Below are positions 1-10,993 of a stretch of 64,000 nucleotides of DNA, piece after piece. How positions within the stretch are numbered: position 1 is the stretch's first letter; each line of letters begins with the position of its first letter. The translations under genes and the position numbers were made by a program. The stretch is from contig NC_035433.2 in NCBI RefSeq assembly GCF_002127325.2, positions 148,006,435-148,070,434 on the forward strand, read 5' to 3'. Origin of the DNA: Helianthus annuus (taxonomy: Eukaryota > Streptophyta > Magnoliopsida > Asterales > Asteraceae). The notes beneath the pieces were generated by a model that saw only the letters and a list, made by a program, of their open reading frames with translations, was not told the origin of the DNA and made no database searches.

Positions 1-59
1 TTGCGAAAGTTGGTCACCTACCACATCAACTTTTCTGACACCTGTCGTACTTTCTGTCC

Positions 60-370
60 TTGTGTCAGAACCATCGAAGGATAACTTTCGATCTCGAAAG
101 ATCATCCTTCGATCAAGGAGATTCGAAAGATGAACAGGTGTGCTCGAAAGATCATCAGTTCTTCGAAGGATCAAAAAGACTTCGAAGGATCAATTCTGAA
201 GTGTACGAAGGATCAGCCATGTCCAACTTCGAAAGGTGTTCGAAAGATCTGTGACATGTGCTCGAAAGATGCTCGAAAGATATGTGACATGTGCTCGAAA
301 GACTTCGAAAGATCATCTTTCGAAGCTGTCTTGGTGTTTATCTTTCGTTTGATGCAGGTGTTTCGAAGGA
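60..370 (+). repeat. Leader array of TCGAARGAT words
   Basis: A dense cluster of the 9-10 base words TCGAAAGATC and TCGAAGGATC in both orientations with irregular spacing. It matches, in inverted orientation, the array at 9500-9960 in the leader of the SIRE-like element. The words are not a regular tandem repeat: sequences between them differ. Short reading frames here are by-products of the repeated word and do not look like genes. Confidence 0.8.
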
Positions 371-1158
371 TCCAGATGTTGTGGAATTTTATGAACTCAG
401 ACAGTGTGTTGGGGTTAATCATTTAATTCACTTGGAGTCGGGTCGGGTGTTCGCAAGGATTATTCATACCGGGCTTCAAAGTTTCAACATCAAAATTCGT
501 ACGGGATTTGGGAACACGCGGGGTGATGCAGCATGATGAACACAAGAGATGATGAAGACTTGATGTTTGAAAATGTGGGGTAGTCACGGTTACCGATGCA
601 ATGACAAACATGGTAACGTGACTATTATGGGCCAAACACAACAGTTCCGCTTGGTGGAGGGAATTGGTGAATATTTGACGACAGTTTCTTTGAAGTGGAA
701 AGAATCTGTTAAGGTTTAGAGATCTTGCCAAAGAAATGGGGGGATAAAAATTTTTTCATTTGTTGAATTTCTTCGGCAAAATTCTAAACGCAATCTCAGG
801 TGGTAGAGTTTATGATCTTCTGGTGATTCAAACGGTTCAGCGTGGAATGTTTTGCACAGACACTTGAAGATCAAGACTTGATGCAGTTGTTTAAGAATGG
901 AACCTTTATCATATGCCGGTTGGAGTTTTGGAAGATCAGCGGAAGATCGGTCAATTGATCCTTTTGAGGAAATTGCACAACACTCAACACGGATACGCGT
1001 ACTTTGAGGGGGAAATCTTATACAATGAGCATCAGGATGCTACTTACCTGGATCATCGGTCAAGGGGGAATTTGTCTACACAGAGAAGATGAATACTTGG
1101 CTGAAGATTGATTGCAATTGCATTTTCAGCATTCGACAGCAACGGACAAGGGGGAATT

Positions 1159-1820
1159 TGTTGATGCAGATTTTGTGTCCGATGCTTGTCGAATAGATTA
1201 GTTTTATTTTATGCTGAATTTGTAATAGTTAGTGAAACGGTCAAGCGAACGTGTATAGACCCGCTCGTTTGAAGTGGTCAAACGAGAGGGTTGTTGGTTT
1301 GACTGTGTGTGTGTGTTGCTAGACAAAGTTGCTGTGTTGTCATTGGTGTCGAAGGATAAGGCATCGAAGGATTATGAATATCCTTCGATGAGCTCGAAAG
1401 ATACCCATCGAAGGATGGACCTCGAAGGATATCGAAGGATATCATTCGAGGTATGTGAGTATCTTTCGAAGACTGTCTGATCGAAGGATGATGTTTCGAC
1501 CAGTCAGTCTGATCCTTCGACCTGCAGCCTGTGTTTTAGTATAAATACCAACACTTTGTCATTTGCAACATAAGAGTGAGAGCACAAGTGTGTGCTAGAG
1601 AGAGAATGGAGGTCTGAGACCTCACCGGGAGAAATCACCACTTGGTTTCTCCCCGGATGTATACTTCTTTGGTATTAGTTCGGTTGTCATGTAACCGGGC
1701 CGACTTGTAATGTTTACTACCGGATTAATACAAAGTTTGTTTGTTATCATCTCTCTTATCTCTTCCATCTTTGAACATAAACATAAAATCACGGTTTCAG
1801 TCCCGAAACCTGGACCTACA
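1159..1820 (+). repeat. 3' LTR of the non-autonomous element
   Basis: It starts TGTTGATGCAG directly after the purine tract ACAAGGGGGAATT and ends GGACCTACA. Both ends resemble the LTR at 10345-10993 read on the - strand (start TGTTGGTGCAC, end GGGACCTACA), so the families are related. It holds TCGAAGGAT words at about 1345-1525 and a TATA box (GTATAAATACC) near 1539. Length is 662 bases. The following ATACC would be one copy of a 5-base target duplication. Confidence 0.75.
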
Positions 1821-2243
1821 ATACCCAGATGATAAGCAGCATAAAGACCGAATATCTCAGAACCTCGGCAATCTATCAAACGAAATTTCGGTACTAAGAC
1901 CATATGCCAATGAATGGTTCCCACCTGGTCATCAGTCGATTAAGATTTATATCACCCTGCACACTTTAAAATGATTGTGAGCCTACCGATACATCTTATA
2001 TAGAACTGCTTATCGTTTTGCATTTAAGGTTTAAAGAGGTTTGGATAGACCACTGATGTACTATCATTTTCTCTTTTGCTCGCCAGGAAACTCATTTTTG
2101 ATTTTCTATTGTTTTTGTGTTTTTGAAATTTTTCGATGTTTTTGTATTTTCCGATTTTTGGATATACTCCCCCTAAAATCAACAAACTAAGATAAATTAA
2201 AAACACACAAAGATATTTACAAAAATGATTTTCCGATGTTGGT
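1821..2243 (-). other. 3' non-coding internal region of the SIRE-like element
   Basis: Downstream of the pol stop. On the - strand a purine-rich stretch (AGGGGGAG near 2167-2176) is followed by sequence with no convincing reading frame. It ends abruptly at the LTR boundary at 1820/1821. No LTR of the SIRE-like element is present here, so the purine stretch is probably not the functional polypurine tract, or the copy next to it has been displaced. Confidence 0.55.
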
Positions 2244-5200
2244 TTACTCTTGCTTGACCTTAATGCCATTTACCAATAATAAGAAGTCAAATCTAGATTT
2301 GTCAAAAGCTTTGGTAAATAAGTCGGCACGTTGGTCATCGGTGTGGACCTTAACAACATCGATTAGCCTTTTCTCAAAGCAATCACGTATGAAGTGATAT
2401 TTGATTTCGATGTGTTTGGTCTTTGAATGCTGCACAGGATTTTTAGTGATATCTAAAGCAGCAGAATTATCAACGTATATAGGAGTAGTTAGGAATTCAA
2501 AACCGTAGTCCCGCAATTGTTGTTGGATCCAGAGAACTTGTGAGCAACAACTTGAGGCAGCAATGTATTCAGCTTCGCATGTTGATGTAGCGACACACGT
2601 TTGCTTCTTGCACTGCCAAGTGACTAGGCGATTTCCTAAAAACTGACATCCAGCCGTTGTGGATTTGCCGTCGATTTTACATCCGCCAAAATCAGAATCA
2701 CTGAATGCGACTAAGTCAAAGTTATTATCCCTAGGATACCACAGACCGGTGTCGGGGTAAGCCTTCAAATAACGAAAAATCCTTTTGACAGCTGCAAGAT
2801 GTGAGGCCTTCGGATTCACTTGATATCTGGCAAGTAGGCACGTTGGGTACATTATATCTGGCCTTGATGCTGTGAGGTACATAAGGGATCCGATCATCGC
2901 GCGATAGTATGAAGGGCTAACAGGTTCACCCTTCAAGTCTGGAGTAATTCCGTGATTAGTTGGCAGTGGGGTACCAATGGGCGTTGCATCGGACATCTGG
3001 AACCGGCTCAAGATGTCTCCAACATATTTAGTCTGATGGATGAATATCCCAGACTCCGTTTGTTGCACTTGTAGGCCCAAAAAGAAATTCATTTCCCCCA
3101 TAGCACTCATCTCGAACTTATCCTGCATGATGCGCTCGAAATTCCTACACAAAACATCATTAGTAGAACCAAAAATAATATCATCAACATATACCTGTAC
3201 CAGAAGAAGATCTCCATCTTGTTCTTTGATGAAGAGAGTACAATCGATAAGACCTCTTCGAAAACCGTTCTCCAGCAGATATGTAGATAAGGTTGCATAC
3301 CAAGCTCGTGGCGCTTGATGAAGACCATAGAGAGCTTTGTTGAGCAACCAAACCCGATCGGGATGAACAGGATCTTCAAAACCTGGAGGCTGTTCGACAT
3401 ATACCTCTTCTTCAACCACACCATGTAGAAATGCACTTTTGACGTCCATCTGGTAAACCTTGAATCCTTTGAATGAGGCATAAGCCAGAAAGATCCGAAT
3501 AGCTTCCAGACGTGCAACTGGTGCATAGACTTCGTTGTAGTCGATCCCCTCTATCTGACGAAAACCTTGAACGACTAAACGAGCTTTGTTCCGAATAACC
3601 ACTCCACGGTCGTCTTTCTTGCATTTGAAGACCCATCGAGTGCCAATCTTCTTGTAATTCTCAGGCTTTTCAACAAGCTTCCAAACACCCAGCTTGTGAA
3701 ATTGCTGTAATTCTTCCTGCATGGCTTCAACCCAAGCACTGTCTTTCAATGCTTCTTTCCACGACTTTGGTTCTTCTTGTGACACATAACACGCGAAGGA
3801 CCAGTCATTTTGTTGGCCAGATTCTCTTATAGCTGAATACAAACCAGCATTCCGGTTGTTTCTCAGCTGATTACGCGTCTGCACACCGCGATGGACATCT
3901 CCTATGATATTCTGCTGGGGATGGGTATCGTGAATCCTCATTTCAGGATTATCTGGCACACGAGCGTTGATACCCAAATTATTCAGATTAAGATCAACAA
4001 CCAACTCTACACCTGGAATGTGGGTAGAAGTGGATGCATTCCCTTCAGCAGTATCTATATTCTGCGTATGAGGTGTATCTACAGAAGCACCTTGAACAGG
4101 AGCAGCTGGAGCTGAAGATCCTTCGGCTGCATCATGATATTCATCATCTTCAGAAGAGTCATTATAATCAGCAGCATCTTCATAAACCTCATTTTGAACC
4201 ATATTGTTGACTGACGTAGAAGCTTGAGGGTCAACAACAATAGGTCTAACCAATGGCGAGACAGCAGCGTTGTCACTTTCCAACAACATCCGAGCCGCTG
4301 CTGATTCTTCGTCAAAGGTTGGCAGATTAAAGGAGTCAAATAGCCCATCATAATCGAACATCCACGGATCACCCGGAGCCCTAACAGGACTCGTGTACCT
4401 TTGAACCCTAACTTCGCTCCATAGCTCAATCTTTTTGGTAGTTAGATTCCAAACACGAAAATTCGGAGTAGCATATCCCAGGAAGAAACCCTCGATAGCT
4501 CGTGCACCAAACTTTCCATCCGGCTCAATCATAGTACAAGGAGCACCAAACGGTTCAAGGTAAGACAGATCCGGTTTCCTTTTCTGAAGGAGTTCGAAAC
4601 AAGTCTTGCCATGTCTCTTAACTGTAAGAACTCTGTTCAACGTGTAGCAAGCAGCCGATACAGCCTCCCCCCAGAATTGAATAGGGAGTTCCGACTCTAC
4701 TAACATTGTTCTTGCAGTTTCAATAATAGTCCGATTCTTCCTCTCAGCGACACCATTTTGTTGTGGAGTATAACGAGAACTGTACTCATGAAGAATGCCT
4801 TTAGAAGTACAGAACTCATCCATAACTTGATTCTTGAATTCAGTTCCATTGTCGCTTCGGATCCTTTTCACTTTCAACGTATAGAGATTTTCTAACATTG
4901 TAAGAAGATCCTTGAGGATGCCAGGAGTTTCACTCTTGTGTGCCATAAAAGATACCCAAGAAAATCTAGAGTAGTCATTAGTAACTACTAAACAATAAGC
5001 ATCACCAAACGTTGTCTTGTGTTTCATAGGTCCAAAAAGGTCCATATGAAGACGTTCGAGAGGCATGCTGACAGTGTTGATTTTCTTCAAAGGGTGAGAC
5101 TTCTTTGTTTGCTTCCCCTTTTGGCACGAGACACAGATATCTTGCAGATGAAAACTTCTCACAGGCACACCATTCACAAGATTATTTTTCACCAAATGGT

Positions 5201-5690
5201 TCATTTTTCTCAAGTGAATGTGTCCCATTCTTCTGTGCCAAGATATAGACTCCTTTTCTGTTGCTTTTGAGACAAAACAAGTAACTTGTGCAGAGGTTGT
5301 AATCGCCTGGCTCATGTCGAGAATATAAAGATCATTAACTCTCGGAGCCGATAAGAGAATCCATTCTTGTGGAATTTTGAATCCAGGTTTCAGCACATAG
5401 CAGCCAGCATCATCAAAAATCACTGAGAACTTTTTATCGCAGATTTGCGACACACTGAGAAGATTGTGATCAATTTGCTTCACATAATTGATCTTGTCAA
5501 AGCACACGATACCATTGGAGATACTTCCTTCTCCAGTGATGTACCCGCCTTTGTCACCCGCAAAAGCAACATACCCTCCTCTGATATTTCTCACGTCATA
5601 CAGGAGCCGTAAGTCGCCAGTCATGTGCCTGGATGCTCCACTATCAACAATCCAATGACTATTAATAGTTCCTCCTAGAACATCCTGCAC
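2244..5690 (-). CDS. Copia pol polyprotein (PR-INT-RT-RNase H)
   Basis: 1148 codons without a break. In order: aspartic protease with DSGASRHM near residue 17; GAG-pre-integrase HHCC region (WHRRMGH about residue 152, CVSCQKGK about 190); integrase core with HMDLFGP about residue 215 and [15 protein letters not shown] about 310; acidic linker about 480-560; reverse transcriptase from about 660 with [19 protein letters not shown] and the catalytic YVDDIIFGS about 865; RNase H in the last 200 residues, ending with ADLFTKA. It makes the enzymes that mature, reverse-transcribe and integrate the element. Its frame differs from gag, whose stop lies 16 bases upstream, so expression needs a frameshift, splicing or re-initiation. 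All motifs look intact, so this is potentially functional. Confidence 0.93.
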   Translation of the reverse strand: MQDVLGGTINSHWIVDSGASRHMTGDLRLLYDVRNIRGGYVAFAGDKGGYITGEGSISNGIVCFDKINYVKQIDHNLLSVSQICDKKFSVIFDDAGCYVLKPGFKIPQEWILLSAPRVNDLYILDMSQAITTSAQVTCFVSKATEKESISWHRRMGHIHLRKMNHLVKNNLVNGVPVRSFHLQDICVSCQKGKQTKKSHPLKKINTVSMPLERLHMDLFGPMKHKTTFGDAYCLVVTNDYSRFSWVSFMAHKSETPGILKDLLTMLENLYTLKVKRIRSDNGTEFKNQVMDEFCTSKGILHEYSSRYTPQQNGVAERKNRTIIETARTMLVESELPIQFWGEAVSAACYTLNRVLTVKRHGKTCFELLQKRKPDLSYLEPFGAPCTMIEPDGKFGARAIEGFFLGYATPNFRVWNLTTKKIELWSEVRVQRYTSPVRAPGDPWMFDYDGLFDSFNLPTFDEESAAARMLLESDNAAVSPLVRPIVVDPQASTSVNNMVQNEVYEDAADYNDSSEDDEYHDAAEGSSAPAAPVQGASVDTPHTQNIDTAEGNASTSTHIPGVELVVDLNLNNLGINARVPDNPEMRIHDTHPQQNIIGDVHRGVQTRNQLRNNRNAGLYSAIRESGQQNDWSFACYVSQEEPKSWKEALKDSAWVEAMQEELQQFHKLGVWKLVEKPENYKKIGTRWVFKCKKDDRGVVIRNKARLVVQGFRQIEGIDYNEVYAPVARLEAIRIFLAYASFKGFKVYQMDVKSAFLHGVVEEEVYVEQPPGFEDPVHPDRVWLLNKALYGLHQAPRAWYATLSTYLLENGFRRGLIDCTLFIKEQDGDLLLVQVYVDDIIFGSTNDVLCRNFERIMQDKFEMSAMGEMNFFLGLQVQQTESGIFIHQTKYVGDILSRFQMSDATPIGTPLPTNHGITPDLKGEPVSPSYYRAMIGSLMYLTASRPDIMYPTCLLARYQVNPKASHLAAVKRIFRYLKAYPDTGLWYPRDNNFDLVAFSDSDFGGCKIDGKSTTAGCQFLGNRLVTWQCKKQTCVATSTCEAEYIAASSCCSQVLWIQQQLRDYGFEFLTTPIYVDNSAALDITKNPVQHSKTKHIEIKYHFIRDCFEKRLIDVVKVHTDDQRADLFTKAFDKSRFDFLLLVNGIKVKQE

Positions 5691-5706
5691 ATGTCAAATA
5701 AACACA

Positions 5707-8700
5707 TCAGTTGAGAATGGGGACCCAAGCCTTAGTGGTCTTGGGTCGTCCCTTGGCATCACGATACGTAAGCTCTATCTCTTGATGGTTTTCAAGAACA
5801 ACTGCTCCCCCTGAATTGTCACCCGACTTAGGTAACCAAGTTTGTCTTTGCCTACCAGTTTTTGAAGATTCTGGTTTTACAGGTTGTGACACTCTTGGTT
5901 CCTTTTGAACTGTTTTAACTTCAGATTTTAAACCTTTTTCAACAGTTTTTATGTTCTTACGTCGTTGTTTAGTTTCTTGTTCTTTTACAGTTCGTTTATC
6001 TTGTTTAGGTGAAACTGACCGACGTTGAGGGTGAACTGTTTCAGGTGGAGCCTTTTCAACCAATTTCTTCTTTGGAGCATTTGGGCAATTTCTGATAATG
6101 TGCCCAATTTCTCCACATTTGAAACAAGTTCTCCTTTCAACAGACTTAGGAGAACTTGATCGACTACCAGATGTTGAGCTTGTAGAACCTGAGGTACTTG
6201 CTTTTTCATCACACCCGTTTGTGTGTTGGGTGTAATTGTTATCACTGTTTCGTTTCAAAATCTTGACTTGTTGTACAAAATCAGTATTTGATTTGTTTTC
6301 AAAAGTCTCAATTTTATCTGTACCTTTTGATGCTACAAACTTAACATCTTTTCCTTTCTTTATGTAACGAGCTCCTTTTGATTCAACTTTAGCCTTTGGC
6401 TTTGGAGCTCGTTGTGGTTGTTTACCCTTAGAAGCAGTAGGTTGTCGAGTGGTTGGAGATTTTTGATTACCAAATTGTTTCCTAATCTCAGCCTTAGGAA
6501 TTGGATCACATTGTGTTACCACAATTCCTGGAAGTGTTTTTCCCAAAAATTTATTTGTATTGTCTTCAAAGACTTTGTCAATCAAAGATTTATTTACATT
6601 TTTAATTGGAAAAACATGATCTGAGTAGATTTTATTATCTCCAACCAAAGTGTACAACACATTACTGCTTTTGACAGTAGACACACCTGTCTTATCAACC
6701 TTGACAGGATCAATCACTGGCTTCTCAACAGATGGAACCTCAGGAGTATCCGGATCACAAAGGATGTGATTCTCTCGTGGAATATCTACTCCTTTCATCT
6801 TGTTAAGTGATTTATCCTGATCACTTACAGCCACATCTGATTCATCATCCGATGTTTCATAGTCCTCGATAATCGGAGGACTTTGCTTCATGGATGGTGA
6901 AACTTCTTGTTCCTTAGGGGCTGTGTTTGAAGAATTGTCCGGTTTGAACCCTAGGCCAGTAGTAAATTCCTCAAAATCAAGAGGCACACTGGGTTCATAC
7001 CGAGGCATTTCCTCCTCATCAGGCATCTTGGTATAATTGTTCATAACAGGGGGCGGACATTTCTTATACCCTATGCCTTTCTGATTCCCTTTCAATTGTT
7101 GAACATCGATGATGTGATCAAGCACAAATCGGGAGTTAGAATAACTATCCAACTTCTGTTTGATCGCATCATGCTCAGATTTGGCAATGGCTAGTTGCTT
7201 CTTAGTTTCTTCCACAGTGTTAATATATTCATTTATACTTACTTGCTTGTGGTAAACTACTTTATTAACTTCGGAAACATTTTTCTTTAAAGTTTCAATT
7301 ACTTCCTTAAAATCTTTTTCGTTCCGAGTTAAAGCCATATTCGCCTCTTTGCATTTCGATAGTTCAATAACCAAACTCTGATTATGACTATGAAGCTTTT
7401 CTGATTCAAGCTTCATCTCTGCACATGATTTACAAATACTAGGAGCAGGGGGTTCAGAAGTTACCTGACTAGTAGAGGCTGAGCTGTTTGCCATAAAGGC
7501 AGTTTGAGAAGAAAAAGCTCCATCTTCAGAAAATAGCTTTTCCATTTCCTTTGATGCAGTAGCAGCCTTCCTAATCAGAATTGATTTCTGACATTTAAGC
7601 TCATCAGCTTCATTTAGTAGCTCCTGAATATCATCATCTCCTTCTTCATTCACATCAGGCTCTGAGTGATTATCCCCAGAAACAGAGCCTTCTTCATCTG
7701 AACTTCCAGAATAACCAGAACTGTCATCGCTTCCAGAAGATTCTTCTTTTTGAACCTGCTCGATGACTTTAGCGTACAAAGCAGTTCCACTTCCCTGATC
7801 ACCATCCCCAAACTGGACTGACCAGTCGCATCCCTCATCAGCTTGAACAGCCAAAGCCCGATTGTGATTGGTAGTTCCAGGCTGTCCCTGATTGTTGTTC
7901 ACTGCCACCATCCTCCTTTCACGGTTTTCTTGTTGGGCATTCACATTCGTCTGGTTTCTGAAAGGGTTGTGATTGCCGTGTTTTGTTGGTCGAGTGCACT
8001 CACGTTTAAAGTGCCCTTTCTCGCCACAATTAAAGCACGTGACGGCATTAATATCAAACCCATACTTCGTGTTTTTCTTTCCTTCCAACGAAGTTCTTCC
8101 AGTTCGTGCCATGAAATCTTTCGCCCTTCTAACCGCACTAGCAAAAGCCCATTTAATATCCATCAACTCCATTTCTTCCTTGTCGATCTGATCATAATCT
8201 TCATTGGTCATGTTGATGTTTCCAAGTTGACCTGCTACCAAACCACAGTATGCACTGACCATGGTGTTGATAATTTCCATATGTTCCTTAGCAACTTCAA
8301 TGCTAAGGTGTGAAAGATTTGAGTTGTCGACTCGGATTGTGTGATGACTTTGGGGTTGAGGTTGAGGATTGCTTGTATAGTGAGCTTGCTGTTGTTGTTG
8401 CTGAGGTTGTGGTTGTTGCTGAGTTGGAACAGGAATGTAAGACCTCGGATCGAATTGAGGTTGTGGTGGAGCAGCTGTTGACTGAGGAAACGGAAAGGAA
8501 CTTGAACTTGTATTGGACACAAATGCAGTCTGCAGCTTAGGTTGCTGTTGCTGAGCTGCAGCGGATCTTGCCAAAACATCGAATCCTGGAAGATACATTT
8601 CCGTATTCTGAGGAGCTGGAGCACGCCTTGCTTTCCTAATCTCTTCATCATTTTTATGTTCCAGCTTTTGAATGAACTCATAGATGTTGACTTGATCTAG

Positions 8701-9441
8701 AGTTCCAGTATGCTTCAACAGTTCAATGAACGAACTCCACTTTGGAGGTAAGGCGTCAGCAAATCTACTCACCATTTCTTGTTGAGTAGCGACAACTCCA
8801 TAAGCACACATCTCACTAATCAAATGATAGAAACGTGTGATCATATCGTTCAGAGTCTCGTTTTCCAAAAACTGAAAGGATTCAAACTCTTTCTTCAACA
8901 AATCATGCCGAGATTTTCGAGCAGCTGCATTGCCTTCTCCTCTAGCAACTAAGGCATCCCACAATGCTTTCGTGGTCTTGCAATAAGAGAACTGATGGTA
9001 GATGTCTTTATTGAGTGCTTGAGTAAGTGTGGCAAAGGCCTTTTTCTCCAATTCATAAGCCTTCTTGTCATTTTCAAGCATATTTGCATAACCCTCTGAA
9101 GTTGACGCAGCAGTCTCAAGATTAGTATTGAACGCATTGATGAAACACGTCCAAAGATCAGTGCTTTGCCCTTGAACATATGTGTGAAACCGGTTTTTCC
9201 ATGATGGAAAATCGTTCATATGGTTCAACTTAGGTGGACGATTGTTGCTGCCAGTTTCACTCTCACTAATCAGAAGGTTCTGAAGACTTTGACTTTGATT
9301 GGATACCAAAGCCCATTGACTTGGACTGATTGATGGCTGTGGAACCATGCTTTTTGCCCAATCTGCAGCAGTCACTAACTCTTGATTGTTTCGTGAGTCC
9401 AAACTCCAATCCCATGGACTTGTACAGCTCATTTTGATCAA
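5707..9441 (-). CDS. Oversized Gag with two distant zinc knuckles
   Basis: 1244 codons, far longer than the few hundred residues usual for Copia Gag. The N-terminal 300 residues are the UBN2/retrotrans-gag capsid region (WKNRFHTYVQG, LWDALVARGEG). A Q/P-rich stretch follows (about 320-370). The first CCHC knuckle, CFNCGEKGHFKREC, is near residue 468. About 640 residues later comes a second, CFKCGEIGHIIRNC, near 1105. Between them lie acidic Ser/Asp/Glu stretches, a coiled-coil-like part (about 640-760) and a Lys-rich part. The product should form the particle and bind element RNA. The start is the ATG at 9439-9441; a second Met three codons on is equally possible. No break is visible. Confidence 0.9.
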   Translation of the reverse strand: MIKMSCTSPWDWSLDSRNNQELVTAADWAKSMVPQPSISPSQWALVSNQSQSLQNLLISESETGSNNRPPKLNHMNDFPSWKNRFHTYVQGQSTDLWTCFINAFNTNLETAASTSEGYANMLENDKKAYELEKKAFATLTQALNKDIYHQFSYCKTTKALWDALVARGEGNAAARKSRHDLLKKEFESFQFLENETLNDMITRFYHLISEMCAYGVVATQQEMVSRFADALPPKWSSFIELLKHTGTLDQVNIYEFIQKLEHKNDEEIRKARRAPAPQNTEMYLPGFDVLARSAAAQQQQPKLQTAFVSNTSSSSFPFPQSTAAPPQPQFDPRSYIPVPTQQQPQPQQQQQQAHYTSNPQPQPQSHHTIRVDNSNLSHLSIEVAKEHMEIINTMVSAYCGLVAGQLGNINMTNEDYDQIDKEEMELMDIKWAFASAVRRAKDFMARTGRTSLEGKKNTKYGFDINAVTCFNCGEKGHFKRECTRPTKHGNHNPFRNQTNVNAQQENRERRMVAVNNNQGQPGTTNHNRALAVQADEGCDWSVQFGDGDQGSGTALYAKVIEQVQKEESSGSDDSSGYSGSSDEEGSVSGDNHSEPDVNEEGDDDIQELLNEADELKCQKSILIRKAATASKEMEKLFSEDGAFSSQTAFMANSSASTSQVTSEPPAPSICKSCAEMKLESEKLHSHNQSLVIELSKCKEANMALTRNEKDFKEVIETLKKNVSEVNKVVYHKQVSINEYINTVEETKKQLAIAKSEHDAIKQKLDSYSNSRFVLDHIIDVQQLKGNQKGIGYKKCPPPVMNNYTKMPDEEEMPRYEPSVPLDFEEFTTGLGFKPDNSSNTAPKEQEVSPSMKQSPPIIEDYETSDDESDVAVSDQDKSLNKMKGVDIPRENHILCDPDTPEVPSVEKPVIDPVKVDKTGVSTVKSSNVLYTLVGDNKIYSDHVFPIKNVNKSLIDKVFEDNTNKFLGKTLPGIVVTQCDPIPKAEIRKQFGNQKSPTTRQPTASKGKQPQRAPKPKAKVESKGARYIKKGKDVKFVASKGTDKIETFENKSNTDFVQQVKILKRNSDNNYTQHTNGCDEKASTSGSTSSTSGSRSSSPKSVERRTCFKCGEIGHIIRNCPNAPKKKLVEKAPPETVHPQRRSVSPKQDKRTVKEQETKQRRKNIKTVEKGLKSEVKTVQKEPRVSQPVKPESSKTGRQRQTWLPKSGDNSGGAVVLENHQEIELTYRDAKGRPKTTKAWVPILN

Positions 9442-10330
9442 ATATAAGTATCAAACCTACACACCACAAACTGTTAAGTGCAAAAACAGATATGAATTGA
9501 AAGATGCAACCTGTTCGAAAGATCAATACTTGTTCGAATGATCAACAGGGTTCGAAAGATCCTTGTTGAGTTTCGAACAAAGACTTCGAAGGATGACTTC
9601 GAAAGATTGACTTATACGAAGGATCCTTATCTTTCGAAAGATGATTTCGAAAGATTCTCCTTATGTTTCGAACACAGGTCTCGAAAGATGACACTTGTTC
9701 GAAGAATCAACAGTGTTCGAAGGATCACTGTTGATGGTTCGAACAATAATCTCGAAAGATAACCTTGAAAGATTCACCCAACACGAAGGATCCTTATCTT
9801 TCGTAGTGAACAGTAACTCGAAGGATGTATCTATCGAAAAGATTCCTTGACTCGAAGGATAACACACTAACTTCGAAAGATGTTCGAAGGATGGTTATCT
9901 TTCGAATCTCCTTGATCGAAGGATGATCCTTCGAGCTCGAAAGTTATCTTTCGACGGTCTGACACACTGCCGAAAGTACTGATGGGTTGGTGAGAAAAGT
10001 GACAGGTTGGTGTACCAACTTTCGGCAGAAAGGATGTTCTGCCACCAACTTTTCTACCAACTATTTGACTTTCAAAAAGTTTACCCAAAATGGCAAACAC
10101 CTTATCCACAACAGTCACCGGAGATACCACCGGACAAATGGCCGGAAAATCAAAGTTTCACAAAAACGATTTTTATGTTACCCAAACCGACCCCGAACAC
10201 TACCGATAGGTTTAGTATCCGTTTTTCAGTTTCAAAATGCAAGGAAACTACCAAAAACGAGTGCTAAACCAAGTGTCCAAACACACCAAAGAACTCGAAC
10301 AAACCGGTTTTAAACAAGGTAAAGAGCGAG
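9442..10330 (-). other. Leader of the SIRE-like element with TCGAARGAT array
   Basis: About 890 bases between primer binding site and gag start. At 9500-9960 it has more than twenty copies of TCGAAAGAT/TCGAAGGAT-type words on both strands, several meeting head to head (ATCTTTCGAAAGAT, ATCCTTCGAGCTCGAAAG). The part at 9960-10330 is non-repetitive. The first 140 bases of the window are a homologous leader segment in the opposite orientation. Long leaders are normal in this lineage, but this word cluster is not a feature I know from it. Confidence 0.75.
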
Positions 10331-10342
10331 GCTCTGATACCA
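10331..10342 (-). other. Primer binding site (tRNA-iMet)
   Basis: On the - strand this reads TGGTATCAGAGC, the standard complement of plant initiator-Met tRNA, two bases inside the LTR end. It fixes the orientation and identifies 10345-10993 as the 5' LTR. Confidence 0.93.
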
Positions 10343-10344
10343 CT

Positions 10345-10993
10345 TGTAGGTCCCTTTTCTCGGAGGATCGAGAACAAACCTAAACCTTGTTATACTAACC
10401 CACTAGCGAGTGCGGAATCCAAGCTAGTAGGCAAACCGGGATGAAGCAAGAACAAACACAAGAACACACAAAGTTCACCGATTAACACCACTGTATTAAT
10501 ACGTATGAAGGTTCCGGTTACAAGCACAATGTTTACAAAACCAAAGATGTAAACTCTCAAGTGTGTGTGAGTGTTTCCAGCAGAATGCTCTCAAGCTCTC
10601 TAATTCTTGTCTGTGTGCATCTACTGAGTGTCTGACTGAACCACAACACACTGCATGGATATATATACCCATACACAGCAGGTCCTGTTCGAAGGATCCG
10701 ATAGATGGTCCGAAGGATCATCTATCGATGACAGCAAGCTCGAAAGATCAGCATGGACCTCGAAGGATCATCCTTCGAGGTCTAATGGTCGAACCATGGT
10801 CGAACCATATCTTTCGAGCACCTCGAAGGATCAACATTATCCTTCGAGGTTATCCTTCGAGACAGACATTTATCTTTCTAACTGTTTGACCAAGTCAATC
10901 CGGAGGATGGTTGACTTAGTCAATTTACAGACTTAGGACATCGTTTACATACAGACCGAATACAGACAAAGTACAGACACAAGTGCACCAACA
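10345..10993 (-). repeat. 5' LTR of the SIRE-like element
   Basis: 649 bases, - strand start TGTTGGTGCAC and end GACCTACA. In transcription order: a U3 part with TCGAAGGAT words (10680-10870), a TATA box (GGTATATATATCC near 10662-10676), then R/U5. The base just beyond its start (10994) begins the interrupted gag of another Copia element; TAGTG would be one copy of its target duplication. Confidence 0.85.

Larger units (their letters stand above)
1..1820 (+). mobile_element. Right part of a non-autonomous SIRE-related LTR element
   Basis: A + strand element that enters from the left edge. Bases 1-140 closely resemble the reverse complement of about 9880-10020, which is the leader of the neighbouring SIRE-like element, so the window starts in a 5' leader. 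From there it runs directly into about 780 bases of 3' internal non-coding DNA with several AAGGGGGAA-type purine tracts, then an LTR at 1159. No gag or pol reading frame lies between leader and 3' region, so this copy is a deletion derivative or a large non-autonomous (LARD-like) element. After the LTR end at 1820 comes ATACC rather than a primer binding site, so this is the 3' LTR, and the element is inserted in the 3' part of the - strand element. The 5' LTR lies outside the window. Confidence 0.7.
1821..10993 (-). mobile_element. SIRE/Maximus-like Copia retrotransposon, 3' end interrupted
   Basis: A Copia element read from high to low coordinates: 5' LTR 10345-10993, primer binding site 10331-10342, leader with repeated words, very long gag (9441-5707), pol (5690-2244), then 3' non-coding DNA to 1821, where the non-autonomous element interrupts it. 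Its 3' LTR must lie left of the window. Order PR-INT-RT-RH defines Copia; the outsized gag and pol signatures fit the SIRE/Maximus lineage, known from family knowledge. At its 5' boundary (10993/10994) it cuts straight into the gag of the next Copia element, so it is younger than that one. Confidence 0.85.

Noticed and set aside
60..540. Several short open frames rich in SKD/FEGS/RRI peptides
   Set aside because: They are translations of the repeated TCGAARGAT word in different frames, with matching frames on the opposite strand; no independent coding signal.
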